Shown here piece after piece: positions 7,135 to 12,044 of a stretch of 12,044 nucleotides of DNA. Location of the stretch: contig JAKJDA010000049.1 in NCBI GenBank assembly GCA_022706165.1, forward strand, positions 1 to 12,044, in the 5' to 3' direction. The notes beneath the pieces were generated by a model. It saw only the letters and a list, made by a program, of their open reading frames with translations. It was not told where the DNA came from and did no database searches. The DNA comes from Candidatus Hydrogenedentota bacterium (GTDB lineage: Bacteria; Hydrogenedentota; Hydrogenedentia; Hydrogenedentales; SLHB01). The translations under genes and the position numbers were made by a program. Positions within the stretch are counted from its first letter, which is position 1; each line of letters starts with the position of its first letter.

Positions 7135-9247
7135 GGTTCGTCTCGCTCTTGCTGCGCAGTTCCAGACGGCACAGCGATATGTTCGGCACAGGGGTCCCGG
7201 GGGGAGGCTCTTGCGACGTCACCCATCCGCTGCCGCGGATATCGGCGGGCAAGCCCAATATGCGCAAGGCTTCCATCGCCTGACGGCGCGTGAGGCCTTT
7301 GAGGTCGGGGAGAGTCGCGGCGCCCAGCACCGGCGCCTGGCCAAAGGCGATAAGATCAAGGGCGTCCAAGGTGGTCGCCGAAGCGTCATCGGGGAGTTCG
7401 CAAAGCGCCGCGTCCAGTTTGGCCGTAACGGTGTCCGCATCGTCGGCGTCCGCCGCGTTTTCCGCCACGAGCGTTGCGACGGGGTCGGTGGGAACATGCA
7501 GCGCAATCAAGGCGTCGCGCACAACGGCCTTGAAGATCGGAGCGGCGACCGTACCTCCATAGATTTTCCCTCGCGGTTCGTTGACAATGATGGCCGCCGC
7601 GATTTTTGGGTCGCCGACAGGCGCGAACCCGCAGAAAATGGCCGTATACCGGCCCTCCTCGAATCCGCCGCCGCCGGCCTTGGCGATCTGGGCGGTGCCG
7701 GTTTTGCCGCCGACGCGGTATTCGGGAATGTTGGCCTTCTTGCCGGTGCCGTCGGTGACCACTAGGTGGCACAACGTTTTCATGATTTCCGAGGTCTCGG
7801 GAGAAAGGATGCGCTTGGGCGGCGGGGCTTCGTGCATGTAGGTGAAGGTTCCGTCGCGCGCAACAACGTTTTCAACGAGATAAGGCTGGATGAGGTAGCC
7901 GCCGTTGGCCACGGCGGCGTAGGCGCGCACCAGTTGCAGGGTTGACACGGCGATTTCCTGTCCCATCGGCAGAGAGCCCATCGTCAGACGCGACCATTTT
8001 TTGCGCGGATGAACGATGCCGGCGGTTTCGGTTCGAAAATCGGGGCAGGTTTTTTCGCCGAATCCGAATGTCCGTATCCAGGATTCCATGCGTTCCGGCC
8101 CGAGCATCGCGCCGACCTTGATGATGGCGATATTGCTCGATTGGGCGAAACACTGCGAGAACGGCTCGACGCCCATTTTGTGCACGTCTTTGATGGCATG
8201 ACCGTAGGGATTGAAGATGCCTCCTTCGCAGTCGATCGTTCTCTCCGGAGTGATCAGTTTTTCTTCGAGAGCAGCGGCGGCGGCGACCACTTTGAAGGCC
8301 GACCCGGGCTCGAACACATCGATGACGGCGTGGTTCTTGAGCAATTCCGGGGAAGCCCCCATGTACTCGTTGGGGTTGTAGGCAGGCACGCACGCCAAGG
8401 CCAGAATGGCTCCTGTTTTCGGATCGATGAGCACGCCCGACGCGCGGACTGCATTGTATTGTTGCACCGCTTCGGCCAGGCCGCGCTCGAGTCCGTCTTG
8501 CAGCGTTGCATGGATGGTCAGGTACACGTTATCGCCGCCTTCAGGCTCTTTGTATTCGAGGGTCAGCGATTCGAGCAAATTGTGCCGGTTGTCTTTGCGT
8601 GCGACGCGTTTTCCCGGCGTGCTGCGCAGGTACGAGTCATAACCCATCTCGATGCCTTCGCAGCCCACGCGCTCACGATTCACAAACCCCAGCAGGTGCG
8701 CGGCCATCGTGTGTTGGGGGTAGAATCGCGTCGGTTCGATCCGGATCGCCAGCATTTTCCCGTCGATCAGATTAAGCTGGCGAAGGAGATCGCATTCCGT
8801 GTCGGATAAGCGTTGTTTGACGTACGTGAACTTCATGGGGGCGCCTTGCGCGGAAGTTTGCGTCAGGCGGGCGTACACGCTTTCCCAGTCCAGCCCCAAC
8901 GGCGTCGCAAGGACGCCCGCCAAGGCGCGCGCGTCAGCGCCTTTTTTCTTGATTTCGTGCGGGTTGGCCCACAACGCAGGCAAGGGCTTGTCGGTGGCGA
9001 GCAGCAAGCCGTTCCGTTCGTAGATGTTGCCCCGGGGCACAAGAAGCGGCACCTCGCCGATGTGCTTGAGGTCCTCCTTGCTGAAACGGTGATCCGGGTT
9101 CAATTGCAGCACGGCCAGTCGGACGCCAATGCCGACGAAAACAATCAAAAACATCCAGAACAGCAGGCGGATGCGCCGGTAATGCTGCGCCGTCAAAATG
9201 TCCGGCGCATTCTTTCCCGTTGCGGGCGCCTGTCCGGGATAGGCCAT
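7097..9247 (-). CDS. ftsI: FtsI/PBP2B-type division transpeptidase with one PASTA domain
   Basis: This is a class B penicillin-binding protein that crosslinks septal peptidoglycan as the partner of FtsW. It has 716 residues: a cytoplasmic start, one membrane anchor (about 26-49), the PBP dimerisation domain (about 65-230) with PRGNIYERNG (71-80), and a transpeptidase domain (about 265-585) with all three active-site motifs: S316-x-x-K (GSAFK), S370-S-N and K515-T-G-T. A 60-residue linker rich in Ala and Asp (about 587-645) leads to one PASTA-like domain (about 645-698: LPDLKGLTRRQAMEAL, then EPPPGTPV). PASTA tails are known from PBP2x and SpoVD. The start at 9247 is fixed by an in-frame TAG at 9269-9271; AAAGGAG lies 11 nt upstream. 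A 107-nt gap separates it from ftsL, and its end overlaps murE. Confidence 0.95.
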   Translation of the reverse strand: MAYPGQAPATGKNAPDILTAQHYRRIRLLFWMFLIVFVGIGVRLAVLQLNPDHRFSKEDLKHIGEVPLLVPRGNIYERNGLLLATDKPLPALWANPHEIKKKGADARALAGVLATPLGLDWESVYARLTQTSAQGAPMKFTYVKQRLSDTECDLLRQLNLIDGKMLAIRIEPTRFYPQHTMAAHLLGFVNRERVGCEGIEMGYDSYLRSTPGKRVARKDNRHNLLESLTLEYKEPEGGDNVYLTIHATLQDGLERGLAEAVQQYNAVRASGVLIDPKTGAILALACVPAYNPNEYMGASPELLKNHAVIDVFEPGSAFKVVAAAAALEEKLITPERTIDCEGGIFNPYGHAIKDVHKMGVEPFSQCFAQSSNIAIIKVGAMLGPERMESWIRTFGFGEKTCPDFRTETAGIVHPRKKWSRLTMGSLPMGQEIAVSTLQLVRAYAAVANGGYLIQPYLVENVVARDGTFTYMHEAPPPKRILSPETSEIMKTLCHLVVTDGTGKKANIPEYRVGGKTGTAQIAKAGGGGFEEGRYTAIFCGFAPVGDPKIAAAIIVNEPRGKIYGGTVAAPIFKAVVRDALIALHVPTDPVATLVAENAADADDADTVTAKLDAALCELPDDASATTLDALDLIAFGQAPVLGAATLPDLKGLTRRQAMEALRILGLPADIRGSGWVTSQEPPPGTPVPNISLCRLELRSKSETNHALAPTQKTAGM

Positions 9248-9324
9248 CTTCCCATCCTCTCCTTTGCGCTAGGCCGCATCGTCGCGCGGGGCTTTGTTCG
9301 CCATACTGCATGCGCCCCGGCAAG

Positions 9325-9355
9325 GATCGCGGGCGATCGGCGTTTGAGACCGATC
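9325..9355. repeat. Nested inverted repeats in the ftsL-ftsI gap
   Basis: Two overlapping inverted repeats sit right after the ftsL stop. One is GATCGC-GG-GCGATC (9325-9338), perfect with a 2-nt centre. The other is GATCGG (9335-9340) with CCGATC (9350-9355) around a 9-nt loop. They share bases, so only one could form a hairpin at a time. There is no T-run on the minus strand, so this is not a standard terminator. Possible roles are a protein site or an RNA-processing or stability hairpin. Confidence 0.45.
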
Positions 9356-9741
9356 TAGTTCGCGGTTCTTGACAATTCGTTTTCGGCATTCGCCTTGGCT
9401 AAGTCGTAATTCGATTCTCGCGCGATCGGGACGTGTTGAATGCGCAAGACTTCTATCTGGTTTGGTTCCGGCTCGACGAGTCCGTAGCCTTCGGCCGCCG
9501 CATTGATGCGGTCCCTGCCTTCGAGTTCGGCGCGCAACGCGTCCAGTGCGCGGATTTCTTCTTCGAGCTGTTTCATTTGCTGATTCAGCCGGATGCGCTG
9601 ATAGTCGCCGCTCAAGCGCTCCAGATGGAGATAGGTTTCCGTAAAGAGGAACAGGAAAGGAAAGAAGAGAAAGGGAAAGGCCTTCACGCAGCCCCGGAAA
9701 ACCTGTCGCAGGTTACGACACCGCCGCCTCGAGTTCCACAT
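9355..9741 (-). CDS. ftsL: FtsL-like divisome protein (membrane anchor plus coiled coil)
   Basis: This small bitopic membrane protein of 128 residues has a basic cytoplasmic start (RRR and further Arg within residues 5-16), one very Phe/Leu-rich membrane helix (about 19-34) and then an extracytoplasmic heptad-like helix (about 37-80: LSGDYQRIRLNQQMKQLEEE and on to about RDRINAAAEGYGL). Sequence identity to FtsL is low, as always in this family. The call rests on size, architecture and the fixed place between rsmH and ftsI. The D/N-RINxxAExxGL-like end of the coiled coil is typical of FtsL/DivIC proteins. The tail of about 40 residues after it is unassigned. The start could be GTG at 9750, but ATG at 9741 suits the AGGAG 10 nt upstream, which lies next to the rsmH stop. 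It probably links FtsQ/FtsB-type partners to the FtsW-FtsI pair. Confidence 0.85.
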   Translation of the reverse strand: MWNSRRRCRNLRQVFRGCVKAFPFLFFPFLFLFTETYLHLERLSGDYQRIRLNQQMKQLEEEIRALDALRAELEGRDRINAAAEGYGLVEPEPNQIEVLRIQHVPIARESNYDLAKANAENELSRTAN

Positions 9742-9754
9742 GGTCCTCACGCTC

Positions 9755-10672
9755 CTATGCCGTTCGTTCCGCCGCGCGCAGCTTGGCGCTGTGCGCCCGG
9801 GGATTCGCTCGCGTTTCGTCTTTATCGGGCATGACCGGCTTGGGCGTCAGCACGCGCAGCCGCGCCGGGCGTTCGCGCTGGAGCCGTCCGTCGGGGGCGT
9901 ATTCCCGCACGGGACGCGCTGCGGCGCGAAACCTATTTTTCACGATCCGGTCTTCTCCGGAATGAAACGCTATCGCCACGATTCGTCCGCCTGGCGCCAA
10001 GGCGTCGATGGCCTGTTCGAGACCTTCTTCGAGCCACCGGTATTCCTCGTTCACCGCGATGCGAATCGCTTGGAACACGGTGCGGACTTCCTCGGGCCTT
10101 CGGCGGACAAGACCCAGACCTTCGCCAACAGCTTCGCCCAGGTCGTGCGTGGTTTGCAGCGTTCCTTTCAAACGCCGCCGGACTATCGCTGCGGCGATTC
10201 GCCGGGCGGGGCCGATATCGCCGTAGGTCCGGAGCGTCCGGGCCAGTTCCTCTTCCGAGACGCGCGCCAAGTAGTCTGCCGCGCTGGTCTGTCCGGTGGA
10301 GTCCATCCGCATATCCAACGGCCCGGTCGCTTGGAACGAAAAACCGCGCGCGGGATCGTCGATTTGCATGCTCGACACGCCTGCGTCGATGAGAATGCCG
10401 TCCACCTGGACGATATCAAGTTCGGCGAGAACCCGCCGCAAATCGCCGTAGTTGCGGTGCAACAGAGTTACGAAGGGGTAGTGGCGCAACTGTTCCCGCG
10501 CCAAGGCGATCGCGCTGGGGTCCCGGTCCAATCCGATGAGCCGTCCTTGCGTCAAGCGTGCGGCGATGAGGGAAGCGTGCCCTCCCGCGCCCACGGTGCA
10601 GTCCACGTACGTGCCGCCAGGCTGCACGTTTAGCCAAGCGAGGACCGCGTCTGCGAGAACCGGGACGTGCAC
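9755..10672 (-). CDS. rsmH: RsmH, 16S rRNA m4C1402 methyltransferase
   Basis: This SAM-dependent enzyme methylates N4 of C1402 in the ribosomal P-site region; it was formerly called MraW. It has 305 residues, a normal length. Visible are HVPVLADAVL (2-11), the SAM loop VDCTVGAGGH (23-32), LDRDPSAIA (48-56), GILIDAGVSSMQIDDPARGF (92-111), PLDMRMD (118-124), FQAIRIAVNEE (200-210) and PGGRIVAIAFHSGEDRIVK (227-245). The usual FHSLEDR reads FHSGEDR here, a mild variant. The start is GTG at 10672, 3 nt after the STAS stop; the protein begins exactly where the conserved H-x-PVL block starts. The likely ribosome-binding site is AGGAAG, 11 nt upstream in the STAS gene. The basic C-terminal tail is not conserved. 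Confidence 0.96.
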   Translation of the reverse strand: MHVPVLADAVLAWLNVQPGGTYVDCTVGAGGHASLIAARLTQGRLIGLDRDPSAIALAREQLRHYPFVTLLHRNYGDLRRVLAELDIVQVDGILIDAGVSSMQIDDPARGFSFQATGPLDMRMDSTGQTSAADYLARVSEEELARTLRTYGDIGPARRIAAAIVRRRLKGTLQTTHDLGEAVGEGLGLVRRRPEEVRTVFQAIRIAVNEEYRWLEEGLEQAIDALAPGGRIVAIAFHSGEDRIVKNRFRAAARPVREYAPDGRLQRERPARLRVLTPKPVMPDKDETRANPRAHSAKLRAAERTA

Positions 10673-10675
10673 GGA

Positions 10676-11020
10676 CTATGCCGCTTCCTGGTACACCCCA
10701 ATCGCCTGGGTCTCGCATTCGTACGCATCGAACAAGGACGTCACGCCCACCATGCGGAACAAACGCTGGGCGTATAGGTTGACGCCGGACAGTTTGATGT
10801 CGCCGCCCAGCGAACGCAGTTTGCGCAGCCGTTCGACCATCACGCCAACGCCCATATAGCTGATGAACCGCACCTCGTTCAGCGCCAGCACGATTTTCAG
10901 CCGTCCGTCCGTGATGCAGCCATACAGTGCGCCGCGCAGTTCGTCCACGCCGTTCTCGTCCAGGTCCCCTTCCAGCCGCAGCACCGTCACGCTTCCCACT
11001 TCCGCTCGATCCACTTTCAT
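10676..11020 (-). CDS. STAS-domain protein (anti-sigma-factor antagonist-like) inside the dcw operon
   Basis: The 114-residue protein is one STAS domain in the SpoIIAA/RsbV style: a beta-rich start (VTVLRLEGDLDENGVDELRG, 11-30), the central strand LKIVLALNEVRFISYMG (41-57), a helix (GVGVMVERLRKLRSLGG, 57-73), then IKLSGVN and the last helix RLFRMVGVTSLFDAY. STAS proteins of this kind bind serine-kinase anti-sigma factors and are switched by phosphorylation of a serine at the end of the central strand. Aligned to the DSSG motif of SpoIIAA, this protein reads S54-Y55-M56-G57, so the usual phospho-serine is a tyrosine. The ATG overlaps the mraZ stop (ATGA), with a GAGGG immediately upstream and an AGGGG about 7 nt away, so it should be made together with MraZ. 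No kinase or anti-sigma gene is nearby. The partner and role are unknown. Confidence 0.9.
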   Translation of the reverse strand: MKVDRAEVGSVTVLRLEGDLDENGVDELRGALYGCITDGRLKIVLALNEVRFISYMGVGVMVERLRKLRSLGGDIKLSGVNLYAQRLFRMVGVTSLFDAYECETQAIGVYQEAA

Positions 11021-11496
11021 CCCTCAACCCCTTTCTCGGCAACGCCCCATCGAGGCTGTTCCCCGGTCAGCAGCAGGGAACCCGTTGCCTTGTACTCGGC
11101 CTCCTTACTCCGCTGAAACGTGCGCCACGTTTCCTTATCCCATATTTCGAGATGGTCTCCCACGCCGAACAGCACAACGTCTTTATCCAGGCCCGCCATA
11201 TCGCGCAAGGCGGCGGGCACCGGTATGCGTCCCTGCGGATCGGGCCGCACCTCGACGGCGCTGCTGTACCACATCCGCCGGAAGTCCAGCGCCTGTGCGC
11301 CCATGGCCGGATAGCGGTCGATCAACGAACAGACCCGTCTCCATTCGTCTTGATGGAAAAGGAAGATGCACCCATCGAATCCACGCGTCATATGCCAGAT
11401 CGCGTGGCCCAGCACGTTCATCGTCTCGCGAAAACGCGTGGGCACCGTAATGCGATTTTTGTCGTCGAGACGGCTCTGGAACTCACCGTAGTACAC
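11017..11496 (-). CDS. mraZ: MraZ, transcriptional regulator of the dcw cluster
   Basis: This is a DNA-binding protein with two SpoVT/AbrB-type domains that forms rings and, in E. coli, represses its own operon. From the chosen start it has 159 residues. The two DxKxRxxxP-like blocks are DDKNRITVPTRFR (11-23) and DPQGRIPVPAALR (86-98), each heading one half of the protein. The frame is open to a GTG at 11517, but GTG at 11496 is preferred: AGGG lies 8 nt upstream, and the protein then starts (M)YYGEF, matching the M-F-x-G start of the family. The upstream GTG has its only AAGG directly against it. It is the first gene of the operon, about 60 nt after the predicted transcription start, with three TGGNG operator repeats between. 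The 3' end overlaps the STAS start. Confidence 0.95.
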   Translation of the reverse strand: MYYGEFQSRLDDKNRITVPTRFRETMNVLGHAIWHMTRGFDGCIFLFHQDEWRRVCSLIDRYPAMGAQALDFRRMWYSSAVEVRPDPQGRIPVPAALRDMAGLDKDVVLFGVGDHLEIWDKETWRTFQRSKEAEYKATGSLLLTGEQPRWGVAEKGVEG

Positions 11497-11504
11497 GTTT
11501 AGAT

Positions 11505-11508
11505 CCCT
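11505..11508 (-). promoter_or_regulatory. Ribosome-binding site deciding the mraZ start
   Basis: AGGG on the minus strand lies 8 nt before the GTG at 11496. It supports the shorter MraZ, which also fits the family N-terminus. Confidence 0.6.
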
Positions 11509-11527
11509 GAACCTCACCCTTGTGCGT

Positions 11528-11552
11528 CACCATGGAGCCCCACGTTCCCCCA
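11528..11552 (-). promoter_or_regulatory. Probable MraZ operator (three direct repeats)
   Basis: On the minus strand TGGGG (11548-11552), TGGGG (11538-11542) and TGGTG (11528-11532) follow each other with 5-nt spacers, a strict 10-bp period. The E. coli MraZ operator is known as TGGGN repeats with 5-nt spacers. Two repeats are exact and the third has one change. The site starts just downstream of the predicted transcription start, a good place for repression. Confidence 0.75.
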
Positions 11553-11562
11553 CAGCAAAACC

Positions 11563-11591
11563 ACACTAACACACTTTTTCACCACTGTCAA
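11563..11591 (-). promoter_or_regulatory. Promoter of the dcw operon
   Basis: On the minus strand a perfect TTGACA (11586-11591), a 17-nt spacer and TAGTGT (11563-11568) form a sigma-70-type promoter. A run of seven T directly upstream (11593-11599, seen on this strand) may act as an UP element. The start of transcription would be near 11556, giving a leader of about 60 nt before mraZ with the MraZ repeats in its first 30 nt. Confidence 0.75.
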
Positions 11592-11914
11592 TAAAAAAAT
11601 CGGCCTTTCTCCTTGCCGCCCAAAGGCTTAGGAGAAGAGGTCGCCCGAACCCAACATCACAATATCTGGGGCTCCGTTAGGAAAAACTGGCCGACATGCC
11701 ACAATATACAGACTCACCTTGCGTATTTATCCCGGTTTTTCCAGGTCGCCCTGATCCCGCCAGGAGTTTTCCGGTGCATGGAGAGCCCAGGCAACGGCGT
11801 CAACGCGTGAGAGGGAATAGGAGTGGCGTAGCGCGGTCCATTTTGGTAGAGTTCCCGTTCGGGTGTTTTTGAGACGACTGAATGAGGTTGGGCCGGTTGT
11901 GCGAGGGATATGCC
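11592..11914. other. Intergenic region between the divergent dcw operon and the right-edge gene
   Basis: No convincing gene is seen in these 323 bases. It holds a weak stem (TTTCTCC near 11605 with GGAGAAG near 11632, loop including a small GCC-CAAA-GGC hairpin) and a minor CCC-GTTC-GGG hairpin near 11854 followed by a short T-run on the plus strand. The one open plus-strand frame here (11613-11810) has no ribosome-binding site or recognisable protein features. I could not find a clear promoter for the plus-strand gene. Confidence 0.4.
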
Positions 11915-12044
11915 ATGAGGTTGGACACGGATTTTTTTGAGCAGTGTGCGTTTGTATCGGTGGACTTTCAGGAAGGGGGGCGCGGGGGGCGCATGTGCGA
12001 CGCGGAACTTCCGGCGTTGTGGAAGGAAATGGGGTTTACGGCGG
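11915..12044 (+). CDS. Partial protein, 5' end only, weakly isochorismatase-hydrolase-like
   Basis: This plus-strand frame opens with ATG at 11915 and has 43 codons with no stop to the right edge, where it is cut off. GAGGG lies 7 nt upstream, a good ribosome-binding site. The protein begins MRLDTDFFEQCAFVSVDFQE and continues with a Gly/Arg-rich turn and a helix-like LPALWKEMGF. The AFVSVDFQE piece resembles the first strand of isochorismatase-like cysteine hydrolases, where the Asp of V-D-x-Q (Asp17 here) is catalytic. The lysine and cysteine of that triad would lie beyond the window, so the family is only a suggestion. It is transcribed away from the dcw operon and is probably unrelated to it. 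Confidence 0.6.
   Translation, partial: MRLDTDFFEQCAFVSVDFQEGGRGGRMCDAELPALWKEMGFTA

Noticed and set aside
8009..8809. Plus-strand open frame of 266 codons
   Set aside because: It is antisense to the transpeptidase domain of ftsI and looks like a compositional shadow.
9740..10633. Plus-strand open frame of 297 codons
   Set aside because: It is opposite rsmH, which carries all family motifs. The frame has no ribosome-binding site or domain signal.
11017..11517. Longer MraZ starting at GTG 11517
   Set aside because: The extra seven residues do not fit the family start, and the ribosome-binding signal is better placed for GTG at 11496.
11613..11810. Plus-strand open frame of 65 codons upstream of the dcw promoter
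   Set aside because: There is no ribosome-binding site, the composition is not protein-like, and it lies within the region of regulatory sites.

Overview
This window is a nearly complete division and cell wall (dcw) operon. Every confident gene lies on the minus strand and is read from right to left: mraZ, a STAS-domain gene, rsmH (mraW), an ftsL-like gene, ftsI (division transpeptidase), murE, murF, mraY, murD and ftsW. The host is a GC-rich bacterium with meso-diaminopimelate peptidoglycan, because MurE carries the DNPR substrate motif. The phylum cannot be fixed from the sequence. The STAS gene inside the cluster and the enlarged MraY argue against a typical Proteobacterium or Firmicute and would suit an FCB/PVC-side or Hydrogenedentota-like lineage, but that is a guess.

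Layout. At the right edge a plus-strand gene starts at 11915 and runs out of the window; its start weakly resembles an isochorismatase-fold hydrolase. A non-coding stretch follows, and then a minus-strand promoter at 11563-11591 (TTGACA, 17-nt spacer, TAGTGT). Just downstream of its -10 box lie three TGGNG repeats with 10-bp period, the layout of an MraZ operator. Mostly tight joins follow: mraZ/STAS and murD/ftsW share ATGA, murE and murF are 1 nt apart, rsmH follows the STAS gene after 3 nt, murD follows mraY after 4 nt, mraY follows murF after 9 nt, and ftsI and murE overlap by 38 nt. The only real gap is 107 nt between ftsL and ftsI, and it holds nested inverted repeats. After ftsW the usual murG does not appear. 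There is a short intergenic region with a good minus-strand promoter (191-219) and the 5' end of an exported or lipoprotein-like protein that runs off the left edge.

How the genes work together. MurE, MurD and MurF are three of the amino-acid ligases that build the UDP-MurNAc-pentapeptide. MraY transfers phospho-MurNAc-pentapeptide to undecaprenyl phosphate to make lipid I. FtsW (glycan polymerase) and FtsI (transpeptidase) form the septal synthase, and the FtsL-like protein is its membrane and coiled-coil partner. RsmH methylates 16S rRNA and MraZ is the likely autorepressor. MurC, MurG, MurB, Ddl, FtsQ, FtsA and FtsZ are not in the window.

The unusual points are the STAS protein co-translated with MraZ, whose usual phospho-serine position is a tyrosine; a hydrophilic insertion of about 120 residues in an extracytoplasmic loop of MraY; and the break of the cluster straight after ftsW. 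I see no mobile element, CRISPR array, tRNA or rRNA.
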